Shown here: positions 27,603 through 39,289 of the stretch, piece after piece
Numbering within the stretch: the first letter of the stretch is position 1
How the letters are laid out: every line of letters starts with the position of its first letter
Assembly (NCBI GenBank): GCA_021792135.1
Contig: JAJYVF010000007.1
Span: 1-64,000, forward strand
DNA length: 64,000 nucleotides
Source of the DNA: Acidobacteriota bacterium
GTDB taxonomy: Bacteria; Acidobacteriota; Terriglobia; Terriglobales; Acidobacteriaceae
Direction: 5' to 3'
Translations under genes and position numbers: made by a program
Notes under the pieces: model-generated
Seen by the model: only the letters and a program-made list of their open reading frames with translations
Databases searched by the model: none
Told to the model about the DNA's origin: nothing

Positions 27603-28661
27603 TCAGTCTCCTTTCGAGCATGTATCCAGCAGGAATTGAAGAAGCATCTGCTCTGCCCAGTATCCATCGCCGGCCGCGGTGCGCGGAGCGAGGAAGGAGC
27701 AGTGACCGCCGTGGCGCGTCTCGATGAACCTGATATGCGGGTTGGCAACGAGGGCCTGGCGCGTGGCGGGCAGCATGCGGATGAACGGATCGTCGAGCGA
27801 GTGCAGAATGAGCGTTGGGACGCGCAGCGAGGCGGCAACCCGCGAGCTGGCCACGCTGTAGTAATAGTCGTCGGCATCGCGGAAGTCGCCGTAGCGCGCG
27901 ACGATGTGCTGATCGAAGTCGCGCATGGAGCGGATGCGGCGCAGCGCTGCATCGCCGTAGATGCGGGGATAGAGCTGCATCCGGCGGCGGACGCGGGCAA
28001 TCATCGCCCGCAGGAAATGCCACTCGTAAACCCGGTTGGACGGCTGGTGGAGCGCGGCGGAGGAGACGGCGAGATCCATGAGTGGTGAGACGCCGACGAC
28101 GGCGCGGAGCTGAGGCGGAGCGGCCAAGTCCAGTTCGCCGGCGAGCTTCAGCACCAGGTTGCCACCCATGGAGTAGCCGACGAGAGCAACGCACTGAAGC
28201 TGGTGGCGGCGGACGATTTCGCTGAGCACGAGGCCGACATCGCCGGAGCGGCCGGAGTGATAGATGGTGGGCGAGAGATGATCGGTACCGCCGCAGGACC
28301 GCATGTTCATGCGGACGACGTTGAGCCCGGCGGCGAGGGCGCGGGCGGTGTTCCCAACGATATACTGCGATCCGGAGGAGCCTTCGAGGCCGTGGACGAG
28401 AACCAGGGTGAGACGGCCGCTGCGGACTTCCGGAGGCTGCCAGTGGCAGTGGCAGAGAACCCGGGTGGGCCCGTAGCCGGCGACCGGGCCTTCCACATCG
28501 ACGAGCAGGGGCTCGGGTTCGGGCAGGCTCAGGTGGCGGGGGAGGAAGTTGCCTGCGAGGGTCTGGAGATGGCCGCTGCGGAGCCAGCGGCGGGGGCTGA
28601 AGTCGGTGCGCCAGCCAGCCGCAGCGAGATCGAGGGCCCCGGGCGAAGCAGCGGGCGTCAC
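27603..28661 (-). CDS. YheT-type alpha/beta hydrolase
   Basis: A 352-residue hydrolase of the YheT/ABHD1-3 esterase group. Family features are the N-terminal SGHLQTLAGNFLPR, LVLVHGLEGSSGS (oxyanion region), the nucleophile elbow VGYSMGGNLVLKL, the Asp of LILHSLDDPFI and the His of TRHGGHCSFL. It probably hydrolyses esters, possibly lipid-related; the physiological substrate is unknown. The GTG start at 28661 overlaps the stop of the DUF72 gene (GTGA), indicating coupling, and the next gene begins 3 nt after its stop. Confidence 0.9.
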   Translation of the reverse strand: MTPAASPGALDLAAAGWRTDFSPRRWLRSGHLQTLAGNFLPRHLSLPEPEPLLVDVEGPVAGYGPTRVLCHCHWQPPEVRSGRLTLVLVHGLEGSSGSQYIVGNTARALAAGLNVVRMNMRSCGGTDHLSPTIYHSGRSGDVGLVLSEIVRRHQLQCVALVGYSMGGNLVLKLAGELDLAAPPQLRAVVGVSPLMDLAVSSAALHQPSNRVYEWHFLRAMIARVRRRMQLYPRIYGDAALRRIRSMRDFDQHIVARYGDFRDADDYYYSVASSRVAASLRVPTLILHSLDDPFIRMLPATRQALVANPHIRFIETRHGGHCSFLAPRTAAGDGYWAEQMLLQFLLDTCSKGD

Positions 28662-29410
28662 GAAGCGCGCTCCCGGATGGCGGCCAGCACGGCAGCGGCA
28701 CGGAGGGCTCCGGTGGGGGCCTCCTCGTGCTTGAAATAGGCGAAGACATCGCCGCGGGAAGCCCGCTCCAGCAGCAGGTCCCGGATGGCATCGAGCTGCA
28801 CCTCCGAGTAATCGCTGCGGCGGAATCGGTAGCAGGAAAATGGGGCGGTCGGAAAGTCGGGCGTCTGCAGTTCATCGCTCTCGGCGACGCAAAGGGCGGC
28901 CTGGTGGTCTTCCAGCAGGCGATAAATGGCAGGCTCGAACCAGGAGGGGTGGCGAAATTCAAAGGCAAGGCGCATGCCGAGCGGAGCCGCTTCGCGAAGA
29001 AACATGGTGAGGCGCTCCGGTTCGGCACGCATATTCGGCGGGAGCTGAAAGAGGACCAGGCCGAGTTTGCCGGCTTTGGCGACGGGCCGGAGAGCATCCG
29101 CAAGGCCCTCGAGCGACGGTCCGCAGTTTTTCAGCCGCTGCAGATGGGTGATGCGCTGCGGGGCTTTGCAGGAGAAGCGGAAATCGGGACCGCTCTGCTC
29201 CAGCCAGGACTCGACGGTGTTGCGGGCCGGTAATGTTCGGAAGGTATAGTTGACTTCGACGGAGTTGAGCCGGGTGGCGTAGTACTCCAGTAGCTTTTTG
29301 GGGGCGAGCTTTGCGGGATAGAAGTCCGGTTTCCAGCTCGGATAGGCCCATCCTGAGCTTCCGATATACACACAGGACGCGGCGGAAACACGTGAGAAAT
29401 CAGGCTTCAC
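28658..29410 (-). CDS. DUF72 family protein (YecE-like)
   Basis: A 250-residue TIM-barrel protein of the DUF72 family. Characteristic blocks are YIGSSGWAYPSWKPDFYP, LNSVEVNYTFRTLP, FSCKAPQRITH, LGLVLFQLPPNM and LAFEFRHPSWF. VFAYFKHEEAPTGALRA is near the C-terminus. The family has no settled biochemical function; a nuclease or isomerase-like role has been guessed from the fold. It begins with GTG 29410, 38 nt after the tRNA-His gene, and heads a three-gene operon with the YheT hydrolase and the hypothetical protein. Confidence 0.9.
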   Translation of the reverse strand: MKPDFSRVSAASCVYIGSSGWAYPSWKPDFYPAKLAPKKLLEYYATRLNSVEVNYTFRTLPARNTVESWLEQSGPDFRFSCKAPQRITHLQRLKNCGPSLEGLADALRPVAKAGKLGLVLFQLPPNMRAEPERLTMFLREAAPLGMRLAFEFRHPSWFEPAIYRLLEDHQAALCVAESDELQTPDFPTAPFSCYRFRRSDYSEVQLDAIRDLLLERASRGDVFAYFKHEEAPTGALRAAAVLAAIRERAS

Positions 29411-29447
29411 GGAGGCGCATGGGAGAGGGCACAGCGCAAATTTCAGC

Positions 29448-29523
29448 TGGGGCGGCTAGTGGGATTTGAACCCACGACACCCGGAGCCACAGTCCGGTGT
29501 TCTGCCACTGAACTATAGCCGCC
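29448..29523 (-). tRNA. tRNA-His (GTG)
   Basis: The minus-strand cloverleaf starts at 29523 with the extra G(-1) expected for tRNA-His (GGCGGCTATAGTTCAG). The anticodon stem CCGGA/TCCGG holds loop CTGTGGC (anticodon GTG), and the T arm is GTGGGTTCAAATCCC. The acceptor end TAGCCGC is followed by C73, which pairs with G(-1), and CCA is encoded (29448-29450). Confidence 0.97.
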
Positions 29524-29589
29524 ACATCAGGACTGATTGTAGCATTGGCAGGAAAGCGACCCGGGGCGGCCAAATTGCAGTGAGAGGCT

Positions 29590-30117
29590 ATGCAGGATCG
29601 CGTTGATTCCGATTTTTTTCGGCCGCAACCCCAGGCCCTGCCGAAGTGGCGCCGCACCGCGCAGAGGCTGTTTTCCGACGAAAATCTGGATCTTCTGGCG
29701 CATGTGCTCGATGACCTGTTCCGGATTCCCGGCACCCCCTTCCGGCTGGGGCTGGATGGGCTGGTGGGCCTGATTCCCGGTCTGGGGGACGTGCTGGGGG
29801 GAATCGCTTCGAGCATTCTGATCTTTGCTGCCTGGATTCGCGGCGTGCCCTATGTGGCGCTGGCGCGGATGATGGTGAACCTGGCGGTGGATGTGGTGAT
29901 CGGGGCCATTCCGCTGCTGGGAGACGTCTTCGATATTGCGTGGAAGGCGAACCGGCGCAATTATGCGCTGATGATGCGGCATCTGCGCGAGCCGCGCCGG
30001 CATACCTGGAAGGATTACGTCTTTCTGCTGTGCCTAGGGCTGGGCTTGCTGGCGATTCTGGCGGTCCCGGTAGCGGTGGTGGTGCTGATTGCGATCTGGT
30101 TGATGCACCGGCTGTGA
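29590..30117 (+). CDS. DUF4112 family membrane protein
   Basis: A 175-residue protein with the DUF4112 core: LLAHVLDDLFRIPGTPFRLG, LDGLVGLIPGLGDVLGGIAS, VDVVIGAIPLLGDVFDIAWK and ANRRNYALMMRHL. The repeated IPxLGD motifs mark the two membrane helices of the core, and a third hydrophobic segment lies at the C-terminus (LGLLAILAVPVAVVVLIAIW). Function unknown. It lies between tRNA-His (opposite strand) and tRNA-Pro (same strand). Confidence 0.88.
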   Translation: MQDRVDSDFFRPQPQALPKWRRTAQRLFSDENLDLLAHVLDDLFRIPGTPFRLGLDGLVGLIPGLGDVLGGIASSILIFAAWIRGVPYVALARMMVNLAVDVVIGAIPLLGDVFDIAWKANRRNYALMMRHLREPRRHTWKDYVFLLCLGLGLLAILAVPVAVVVLIAIWLMHRL

Positions 30118-30209
30118 GCCTGCGGCGGCGAGCCTGGCCGCACCGGGGGGTGCGGTAGAATCGGACTGAGCCCTGTGCGCGTGATCCGATCCGGCGTGAC
30201 AGGGTCAGT

Positions 30210-30286
30210 CGGGGCGTGGCGCAGTCTGGTAGCGCATCTGCTTTGGGAGCAGAGGGTCGGGGGTTCGAATCCCTCCGCCCCGACCA
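30210..30286 (+). tRNA. tRNA-Pro (TGG)
   Basis: The plus-strand cloverleaf starts CGGGGCGTGGCGCAG at 30210. The anticodon stem TCTGC/GCAGA holds loop TTTGGGA (anticodon TGG), and the T arm is GGGGGTTCGAATCCC. The acceptor end CGCCCCG-A is followed by encoded CCA (30284-30286). A less GC-rich stretch with small orphan genes follows its 3' end, so it may have served as an integration site. Confidence 0.97.
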
Positions 30287-30770
30287 TTACGAAGCACAGA
30301 TATTTCGAGCTTTATGGCCGATCCCGGCCACGCATCTGCCTTTTCCCGCTACACCGGTGTCGATGATTCTGTAGCGGTCTGCTCATCTGAGGCGGATTCA
30401 ACGGCACTCCGATTGCGATTTCCCGTGGAAAGCCTCCTGGGAAACCCAACCGGGAACCGATGCGAAACTGGGAGCCGTTCGCTTGTAAAAAATCGATTCA
30501 ATATTTCGGCAGCGGTGCGCACAGGATGCTGCCACTGGGGATTTCAGCGCAGAAGCGGATCAGTAACGTTCCGATCCCAGCTGCGTATGGCAAGCTAAAT
30601 GGCCTTGCACAAATCGATGTCCAAAGACTCTTTCCGGTCAGCAGATAAGCGGTCCCGAAAACATGTCCGCCGGTCATGGCTGAGTCGCATTCAGGTGTGC
30701 ACGAATTTTCGGTTGCTGGCTACTATTCTGCTGTCTCCACAGAGCGCACTGCCGACAACTACAAGCACCA
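30287..30770. other. Gene-free, less GC-rich stretch after tRNA-Pro
   Basis: No convincing gene. Frames at 30314-30598 and 30460-30648 lack Shine-Dalgarno sites and biased codon use. TGGCCG-ATCC-CGGCCA at 30315-30330 is a small hairpin followed by CTGCCTTTT and could end the tRNA-Pro transcript. Composition is visibly more AT-rich than the surrounding genes, in keeping with foreign or decayed DNA. Confidence 0.4.
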
Positions 30771-30953
30771 TCATCTTCTGGATTCTGCGTGACGGCGCTG
30801 CATTGTCGCAGAAATCGCGAGGCTCGCAAGAGCCACGCAACCGCAGAATACATCCAGGAAGACGTTGTGAAAGCGAGAAAGCATAACGCCGACCAGGCAA
30901 ATAAACACGGTGATGAGGCCTCCAATCCGGCCTGGGGACAACCGCTCCTTCAT
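30771..30953 (-). CDS. Small two-helix membrane protein
   Basis: A 60-residue frame from ATG 30953 with a near-perfect AAGGAGGT 6 nt upstream. Sequence MKERLSPGRIGGLITVFICL leads into one hydrophobic helix, then FHNVFLDVFCGCVALASLAI forms a second, and the tail is basic (MQRRHAESRR). Two spans with short loops are expected. No family recognised. It starts 17 nt after the end of the gene at 30971-31279 on the same strand, so the two may form an operon. Confidence 0.62.
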   Translation of the reverse strand: MKERLSPGRIGGLITVFICLVGVMLSRFHNVFLDVFCGCVALASLAISATMQRRHAESRR

Positions 30954-30970
30954 GACAGCACCTCCTTATC

Positions 30971-31279
30971 CTATGAACCTTCGGGAAACGGTGCCGATTG
31001 CTGCACGCCGAAATCTGTCAGGAGCTTTGCGAACAGGCCACGGCGACCAAAGCTGAACGAGTTGATATAAGAGCTTACCGCGACTTTTTGAGGGCCGCCG
31101 ATTGAAGCGAAATGCGAATTCATCGAGGTAGTAGTCGAGATGTCTGTGACCGACCGCGCCCTGATGAGAATCGGTGTTCGGAAGACCTCGACCACAGCTC
31201 TATGCCCCGGGGCTGTGGCAATTCTCTGGTCTCGCTGCAACAGCCGGTCGACGGATCCCAAAGCATCGAGCACGATCAT
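30971..31279 (-). CDS. Hypothetical protein, possible partner of the small membrane protein
   Basis: A 102-residue frame from ATG 31279 with GGGAGGAAGG 10-16 nt upstream, beginning MIVLDALGSVDRLLQRDQRI. The middle contains VVEVFRTPILIRARSV, then a Ser/Thr run (DISTTTSMNS), and the end is VSSYINSFSFGRRGLFAKLL. No transmembrane helix or known domain is seen. Codon use is only mildly GC3-biased compared with neighbours, so the gene may be acquired or not real. The strong ribosome-binding site of the downstream gene supports a two-gene unit. Confidence 0.4.
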   Translation of the reverse strand: MIVLDALGSVDRLLQRDQRIATAPGHRAVVEVFRTPILIRARSVTDISTTTSMNSHFASIGGPQKVAVSSYINSFSFGRRGLFAKLLTDFGVQQSAPFPEGS

Positions 31280-31343
31280 CGCGCCGTACCTTCCTCCCGC
31301 AGAAGGCGCGATGTGTCCACATTCACGGCAAGGGGCCGGCGGC

Positions 31344-31538
31344 ATGACTGTTTTCGGGGCCGAAATGGTCGTCTTCGCCTTCCTCGCCCCCGACCTGACC
31401 AGCAAGCTGGGCCTGCTGGCCGCCAGCGGAGCGCTGCTCGCTCTCACCCTCAGGCTGCAGACCATCCATCTCCTGACCCGGCAGAAACCACCTTCCATCA
31501 CCATTTCCGCCAAAGGCGTGCATATCGACTGGCACTGA
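31344..31538 (+). CDS. Small hypothetical membrane protein
   Basis: A 64-residue frame from ATG 31344 with AAGGGG 8 nt upstream. Codon third positions are strongly G/C, as in the core genes here. The sequence starts MTVFGAEMVVFAFLAPDL, has a hydrophobic helix KLGLLAASGALLALTLRLQT, and ends in a short soluble part ITISAKGVHIDWH. One or two membrane segments are possible. No family recognised. It lies 94 nt upstream of the Cys/Met-metabolism gene on the same strand. Confidence 0.6.
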   Translation: MTVFGAEMVVFAFLAPDLTSKLGLLAASGALLALTLRLQTIHLLTRQKPPSITISAKGVHIDWH

Positions 31539-31632
31539 GGCAGGCGCATTCCCCTGGTAACCTGCTCGATCTGCAGCTTCCGATCCGGTCTGCACACCCG
31601 AGGACGGCGCCTGGTTGTATCCTGGTTCTGAC

Positions 31633-32787
31633 ATGACTTCCACGATTCGCGGATTCTCCACTCGCGCCATTCACGACGGCCAGGAACCGGATCCCCGCAC
31701 CGGCGCCGTCAATATCCCCCTTTATCTCACCTCCACCTTTCAGCTTGAGGGGATCGACAAGCACCGCGGCTGGGAATACTCCCGCGTGTCGAACCCCACT
31801 CGCGACGCGCTCGAAGCCAGCATCGCCTCCCTCGAAGGCGGCGCCACGGGGCACGCCTTCGCCAGCGGCATGGCGGCGATTGCCGCGCTGGTGACAATGC
31901 TGCGCGTCGGCGACCACATTGTCTGCGGCGATAACCTCTATGGCGGGACGACGCGCTTCTTCACCCAGGTCGTTGCCCATCACGGCGTCGAATTCAGCTG
32001 GGTCGATACTTCGAACCCCGAAAACGTGCTGCGCGCCATTCGCCCGACCACCAAGCTGGTTCACATTGAGACGCCCACCAACCCACTGATGGTGCTCACC
32101 GATATCCGGGCGATCGCGGATATTTGCAAACAGCACAGAATCCCGCTCAGCGCCGACAACACGTTCATGTCGCCCTATTTCCAGCGCCCGCTGGAGCTGG
32201 GCGCGGATATCGTGATGCACTCAACCACCAAGTTCCTCAACGGGCACAGCGACGGACTGGGGGGCATTCTGGTCACCAGCAGCCCCGAACTCGCCGACAC
32301 CTTCCGCTTTGTCCAGAAGTGTACCGGCGGCATCCTGTCTCCCTTCGAGAGCTGGCTGATTCTACGTGGGGTGAAGACGCTTGCCGTGCGGATGCGGCAA
32401 CACGACGCCAACGGGCGCAGGGTCGCCGAATATCTGTCGAAGCACCCGAAGATCCATCGCGTCGACTACCCTGGGCTCGCAAGCCACCCGCAGCACGAGC
32501 TGGCGAAGCGGCAGATGCACGGCTTCGGCTCCATGATGGCCTTTGAGACGGGCTCGCGGGAGAACGCGGAGAAAATCCTGCAGCGGGTACAGCTCTGCAT
32601 CAACGGCGAATCGCTGGGCGGGGTGGAGACGCTGATCTCGCATTCCGCCACAACCACGCATGCTTCCATCAGCGCGGAGGAGCGGAAGCGCATCGGCATC
32701 ACCGAAGGCACGGTGCGCCTCTCCGTTGGGGTCGAGGACGTCGAAGATATCATCGGTGATCTGGATCAGGCGCTGGAAGCGATCTGA
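31633..32787 (+). CDS. Cystathionine gamma-synthase/lyase-type PLP enzyme
   Basis: A 384-residue Cys/Met metabolism PLP enzyme. Signatures are STRAIHDGQEPDPRTGAVN, the phosphate-binding YSRVSNPTRDALE, GHAFASGMAAIAA, and the Schiff-base lysine in MHSTTKFLNGHSD. SLGGVETLISHSATTTH and RLSVGVEDVEDIIGDL follow near the C-terminus. Members act as cystathionine gamma-synthase, gamma-lyase or beta-lyase, or as O-acyl-homoserine sulfhydrylase, and the sequence alone does not separate these. ATG 31633 matches the family start. No SAM riboswitch is evident upstream. Confidence 0.88.
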   Translation: MTSTIRGFSTRAIHDGQEPDPRTGAVNIPLYLTSTFQLEGIDKHRGWEYSRVSNPTRDALEASIASLEGGATGHAFASGMAAIAALVTMLRVGDHIVCGDNLYGGTTRFFTQVVAHHGVEFSWVDTSNPENVLRAIRPTTKLVHIETPTNPLMVLTDIRAIADICKQHRIPLSADNTFMSPYFQRPLELGADIVMHSTTKFLNGHSDGLGGILVTSSPELADTFRFVQKCTGGILSPFESWLILRGVKTLAVRMRQHDANGRRVAEYLSKHPKIHRVDYPGLASHPQHELAKRQMHGFGSMMAFETGSRENAEKILQRVQLCINGESLGGVETLISHSATTTHASISAEERKRIGITEGTVRLSVGVEDVEDIIGDLDQALEAI

Positions 32788-32826
32788 AGGGAAAAAGAAA
32801 CAGGCTGCGGAGTTCAACCCGCAGCC
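32788..32826 (-). terminator. Intrinsic terminator between cystathionine enzyme gene and lon (convergent)
   Basis: GGCTGCGG (32803-32810) pairs perfectly with CCGCAGCC (32819-32826) around an 8-nt loop. On the minus strand the stem is followed by TGTTTCTTTTTCCC, a good T-rich tract, so it should end the lon transcript. On the plus strand the following CGTCTGGCGTTTTG is a weaker tract that could also serve the converging gene. Confidence 0.7.
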
Positions 32827-32855
32827 CGTCTGGCGTTTTGCCCCGGGGACAGTGG

Positions 32856-35288
<2,433 letters not shown>

Positions 35289-35646
35289 GGGATTCCTTTC
35301 GACTCTGCGATCTTAACATTTCAGCGGGTCCTCATTTTGAGTGAACAACCCATTGCCCGGACTCAGGGCACGCCAGGACGGCCACTTTCCGGCCACAGAC
35401 CGGTCTTTCCCTGTCGCCCGCCGGATGCTGCCGGCTCAGGCCCGGAGCATTCGGGCGGCGGGTCTTTCCATTGGACGACCCGCAGGAGCAGATCGTTCCG
35501 TTTTGCCTGCCGTACCCTGCCGGGTTCGACCTCCAAAGAACTGCGCACCAGGGGTGACACATCAGCCCTGACGCACCAGAAAGGCCCGAGGCAAACCACG
35601 AGGAACACGCGGATGGTTCCTCCGGCCGACCGAACCGGGAGAGGGC
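35289..35646. other. Spacer between clpX and lon
   Basis: About 358 bases without a supported gene. As lon reads leftward from 35288, its promoter should be here. I looked for a CIRCE-type inverted repeat (TTAGCACTC-N9-GAGTGCTAA) and saw none, nor a clear sigma-32-like promoter by eye. Confidence 0.4.
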
Positions 35647-36924
35647 TCAGCCTGCCTTATCCAGCAACATCATGGAAAGGCTCCGATTCCGGACCATTTC
35701 GGCCTGAATTTCCATCTCCTTGACCTTCTTGTTGCTGGGCAGGTGGTACATCAGGTCGAGCATGAGTTCTTCCAGAATCATGCGCAGGCCGCGCGCGCCC
35801 ACCTTGCGCATCAGGGCCTCCTGGGCGACAGCGCGGGTGGCCTCTTCACTGAAGGTCAGCCTGACGCCCTCGTAGTCGAAGAGCTTCTGATACTGCTTGA
35901 GGATGGCGTTGCGCGGCTTGGTGAGGATCTCCACCAGCGCGGCCTCGTCCAGCTCGTCGAGGATGCCGATGACGGGCAGACGCCCCACAAACTCCGGGAT
36001 CAGGCCGAAGCGGATGAGATCCTGCGGCTCGGCCTGGCGCAGGAGCTCGCTGTCGCGCTGGGCGCGAGGGCCGCCACCGGGCTCCTGTTCCTTCTCGGAA
36101 AGGGCCTTGAACCCGAGGGCCTTCTTGCCGATGCGGCGGCCGATAACCCGTTCGATGCCGACGAAGGCGCCGCCGCAGATGAACAGGATGTTGGTGGTGT
36201 CGACGGGGGTGAATTCCTGGTGCGGATGCTTGCGGCCGCCCTGGGGCGGAACGTTGGCCACCGTTCCTTCGAGAATCTTGAGCAGGGCCTGCTGCACGCC
36301 TTCACCGGATACGTCGCGGGTAATCGAGGGGTTTTCGTCCTTGCGGCCGATTTTGTCGATTTCGTCGATGTAGATGATGCCGGTCTGGGCACGCGCCACA
36401 TCGCCGTCGGCAGCCTGCAGCAGCTTGAGGATGATGTTCTCAACGTCTTCGCCGACGTAGCCCGCCTCGGTGAGGGTGGTGGCGTCCACGATGGCAAAGG
36501 GTACATCCAGCATCCTGGCCAGGGTGTGGGCCAGCAGGGTCTTGCCACTGCCGGTGGGCCCGACCAGAAGGATGTTGGACTTGGACAGCTCCACGTCCGT
36601 GCCGCGGGTGCGGTTCATCTGCACGCGCTTGTAGTGGTTGTAAACCGCAACCGCCAGCTTCTTCTTGGTCTGTTCCTGGCCTATGACGTACTCGTCCAGG
36701 AAAGCCTTGACCTCGAGGGGCTTGGGCAGATGCGTTGGCGCCGCACCCGTCTGCGCCTCGGTGCGGTCGTCTTCGAGGATGGAGTTGCAGACGGCGACGC
36801 ACTCGTCGCAGATGTACGCGCGCGGATAGTCGCTGGGCGAGGAAATGAGTTTGGCGACTGCGTCCTGCGACTTGTGGCAGAACGAGCAACGAAGAGCTTC
36901 ATCGGAACCCGTGCGCGTCTTCAT
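35647..36924 (-). CDS. clpX: ATP-dependent Clp protease ATP-binding subunit ClpX
   Basis: A 425-residue AAA+ unfoldase. The N-terminal zinc domain shows CSFC (about 13-16) and CDEC (about 39-42). Walker A is [15 protein letters not shown], followed by [17 protein letters not shown] and the Walker [14 protein letters not shown]. The IGF-type loop that docks on ClpP appears as LGF/ALGFKAL, and [15 protein letters not shown] is the sensor region. ClpX recognises tagged substrates and feeds them to ClpP. It lies 62 nt downstream of clpP on the same strand. Confidence 0.98.
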   Translation of the reverse strand: MKTRTGSDEALRCSFCHKSQDAVAKLISSPSDYPRAYICDECVAVCNSILEDDRTEAQTGAAPTHLPKPLEVKAFLDEYVIGQEQTKKKLAVAVYNHYKRVQMNRTRGTDVELSKSNILLVGPTGSGKTLLAHTLARMLDVPFAIVDATTLTEAGYVGEDVENIILKLLQAADGDVARAQTGIIYIDEIDKIGRKDENPSITRDVSGEGVQQALLKILEGTVANVPPQGGRKHPHQEFTPVDTTNILFICGGAFVGIERVIGRRIGKKALGFKALSEKEQEPGGGPRAQRDSELLRQAEPQDLIRFGLIPEFVGRLPVIGILDELDEAALVEILTKPRNAILKQYQKLFDYEGVRLTFSEEATRAVAQEALMRKVGARGLRMILEELMLDLMYHLPSNKKVKEMEIQAEMVRNRSLSMMLLDKAG

Positions 36925-36986
36925 ACTTTCCGGCTACTCCCTGGAACTGCTCAGCGGCGGCCGGTAACCCAGTCCCGCCGCAATTC

Positions 36987-37583
36987 CTAACCCTTGCTGC
37001 GGGGGCGGTCGATGATTTCATCGATGATCCCGTATTCCTTCGCCTGCGGGGCGTTCATGATGAAATCCCGCTCCACATCCCGCTCGATTTTCTCGAGGCT
37101 CTGCCCCGTATGCTTCGCCATCAGCCGGTTGGTGATCTCGCGAATGCGAATGATCTCGCGAGCATGGATGTCGATATCCGTCGCCTGACCGGCCAGCCCG
37201 CCCATGGAGGGCTGATGAATGAGAATCCGCGAGTTCGGCAGCCCGAATCGCTTGCCCTGGGTCCCGGCCATGAGCAGGAAGGCGCCCATGCTGGCTGCCT
37301 GTCCGATGCAGTATGTCACAACATCGTTGCGGATAAACTGCATGGTGTCGTAAATCGCCAGACCGGCGGTAATCGAACCTCCGGGCGAATTGATATAGAG
37401 CTGAATGTCCTTCTCCGGATCCTCGCCGGAAAGGAAGAGCAACTGAGCAATAATCAAATTCGCAATCTGATCGTCGATGGGCGTACCGAGGAAGATAATG
37501 TTATCGCGGAGCAGACGCGAATAGATATCGTAGGCCCGCTCGCCGCGGCTCGTCTGCTCGATGACCATGGGTACTAACGCCAT
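36987..37583 (-). CDS. clpP: ATP-dependent Clp protease proteolytic subunit ClpP
   Basis: A 198-residue serine peptidase. The catalytic triad is visible: S98 in [12 protein letters not shown]123 in [10 protein letters not shown], and the Asp in ERDFIMNA (about D173). The start [20 protein letters not shown] at ATG 37583 has GAAGGG upstream and matches the family; the open frame continues 20 codons further up, which would only lengthen the propeptide region. It works in a tetradecamer with ClpX, whose gene follows. Confidence 0.98.
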   Translation of the reverse strand: MALVPMVIEQTSRGERAYDIYSRLLRDNIIFLGTPIDDQIANLIIAQLLFLSGEDPEKDIQLYINSPGGSITAGLAIYDTMQFIRNDVVTYCIGQAASMGAFLLMAGTQGKRFGLPNSRILIHQPSMGGLAGQATDIDIHAREIIRIREITNRLMAKHTGQSLEKIERDVERDFIMNAPQAKEYGIIDEIIDRPRSKG

Positions 37584-37665
37584 GCTTTTCCCTTCTCTCG
37601 TTTCTGAAGCATTCAGAGGCTGATCGTCTGTGACACGTATCACCTTCGCACAGCTCCGGTGCGCC

Positions 37666-39060
37666 TCAGGTTAGTCGTTCCACCAGCAGATTCGCTGTCT
37701 TTTCTCTTTTTAATTGTTCCCGAATTCTAGCGAGGTTGCCTTCACGGGTCAAACGTTCGCGCAGGGCTTCCAGCGGCTCTCTTGTTTGCAGGGAAATTAC
37801 CTGGAGCTCGTGCTCCACCTCGTCGTCGCTGACCTGAACCTGCTCCCGGTCGGCGATCCGGTCCAGCAGGATGGAGCCTTTGACCTCGTTCATCGCGGAC
37901 TCCCGCTGTCCGTCGCGCAGGCGGTCGAAATCGAGATTGCGCATATCCTCGGTGCGCATGCCCTGGGCGGCCAGCGCGCGCAGGCCGCGTTCCAGACGCG
38001 TATCGACCTGGCTCTGCACCAGCGATTCGGGAACCGGAAAGTCGAAGCGCGCGGTCAGGGCGTCCACCAGCCGGTTGCGGGCATCGGTCATCATTCTGTG
38101 CCTCTTGTCGGCGGCAAGATGCTCCCTCAGCTTATTCTTCAGGTCCTCGATGTTCTCGTAGTCGCCCATCTGCTTCGCGAAGTCGTCGTTGAGTTCGGGC
38201 TGTGCTTTCCTCCGGATGCCGCTGACCTCGACTGCGTAGGCTACTGTTTTACCCGCAAGACGCTTCTGCGCGAAATCCCCCGGATAGGTCACTTCAAATT
38301 TGAGCTCCTGGCCGGGCTTCGCGCCGCGCAGCGCGCTCGTAAAAGCCTCGACGGTATCCTTGCCGCCGATCTCGACGGAAACGTCCTGGGCCTCGATAGG
38401 AGCGGCGGGTTCCTCCCCCTCGGCCTTTTCTCCCCTCGGTTCGCCTTTGAAGCTGATCTGCGCCCAGTCGCCGTCGGCCAGGCCGCGGTCCTCGGTGACC
38501 GGCTCCATGGTGGAGTGGGCGTCGCGCAGGCGCTCCAGCTCGGATTCCAACTCGGCCTCGGTCAGCTCCGTATCGGGCTTCTCCACGCGGACATCTCCAT
38601 AGCCCTCGACGGAGATATCGGGTATGACCTCAAAAAAGGCCCTGAAGCGCAGTGGCTGTCCCTCTTCCAGCTGCAGATTGGCAATCTGCGGCTGGGAGAC
38701 CGGCTGTAACCCGTTCCGCGCGATGGCGCTGCGGAAGTGCTGCGGAACCACCGCCTCGATGACCTCATCGCGGATCGAGGACGCGAAGCGGTTTCGGATG
38801 ACGCTCTCCGGCACCTTGCCGGGGCGGAAGCCGGGGATACGGGCCAGCTTCTGGTAGCGTTTGAGGACACCGCGGAAACTTCTGGTCACCTCGTCGGCGG
38901 GAACTTCCACCTCCACCTCGCGGGTGCAGGCGGGATTCAACGTGGGCTGCGCGTGGGCATGCTCATGCGCGTGATCGGCCTGCTCATCGTGGTTGTGTTC
39001 GGCGGATTCGATGCCCGTTTTTTCCGCGGCCGTGGTGTCGGTGGTTTCTGTTGAAGTCAA
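37666..39060 (-). CDS. tig: Trigger factor (ribosome-associated chaperone/PPIase) with His-rich N-terminus
   Basis: About 464 residues from a TTG start at 39060, which has GGAAGG 8 nt upstream and gives [13 protein letters not shown] 39147 (29 residues longer) is the alternative. Residues about 20-37 are His-rich ([17 protein letters not shown]). The ribosome-binding domain follows with the signature [13 protein letters not shown] (about 75-87). The FKBP-like domain contains [13 protein letters not shown] and [12 protein letters not shown], and the C-terminal chaperone domain ends [15 protein letters not shown]. It binds nascent chains at the exit tunnel. It is the first gene of the tig-clpP-clpX cluster, 82 nt before clpP. 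The His-rich leader could bind metal; that is inference. Confidence 0.95.
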   Translation of the reverse strand: MTSTETTDTTAAEKTGIESAEHNHDEQADHAHEHAHAQPTLNPACTREVEVEVPADEVTRSFRGVLKRYQKLARIPGFRPGKVPESVIRNRFASSIRDEVIEAVVPQHFRSAIARNGLQPVSQPQIANLQLEEGQPLRFRAFFEVIPDISVEGYGDVRVEKPDTELTEAELESELERLRDAHSTMEPVTEDRGLADGDWAQISFKGEPRGEKAEGEEPAAPIEAQDVSVEIGGKDTVEAFTSALRGAKPGQELKFEVTYPGDFAQKRLAGKTVAYAVEVSGIRRKAQPELNDDFAKQMGDYENIEDLKNKLREHLAADKRHRMMTDARNRLVDALTARFDFPVPESLVQSQVDTRLERGLRALAAQGMRTEDMRNLDFDRLRDGQRESAMNEVKGSILLDRIADREQVQVSDDEVEHELQVISLQTREPLEALRERLTREGNLARIREQLKREKTANLLVERLT

Positions 39061-39289
39061 AGTCTGTGCCTTCCGTGGCCGGATTCCCGCCAGGTTCAGG
39101 GTTCGTGCCTCTGTTCCGGTGGGGGGAAGCGGCAAAATTGGCTCCATGCATGGGTTCCCGCCAGGTGTCTGCGCGCGGAAAAAGTACGCTGAGCTCTCTG
39201 TCTCTATGGTACGGACGCCGGCCCATCCAGGCAAACCAGCCAGGCGGAAAAACAGACACATCGGGCCGAATCGCCTGAGCGGCCGGAGA

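Noticed and set aside
30314-30648. Plus-strand small frames after tRNA-Pro
   Set aside because: They lack Shine-Dalgarno sites and codon bias, and the translations resemble no family.
31539-31632. Possible SAM riboswitch before the cystathionine-type gene
   Set aside because: The leader is under 100 nt and lacks the paired elements of SAM-I or SAM-II riboswitches.
35289-35646. Search for a CIRCE or similar heat-shock operator upstream of lon
   Set aside because: No TTAGCACTC/GAGTGCTAA pair or close variant is visible.
35743-36990. 415-codon plus-strand frame opposite clpX
   Set aside because: Antisense of ClpX, whose zinc and AAA+ motifs are unambiguous.
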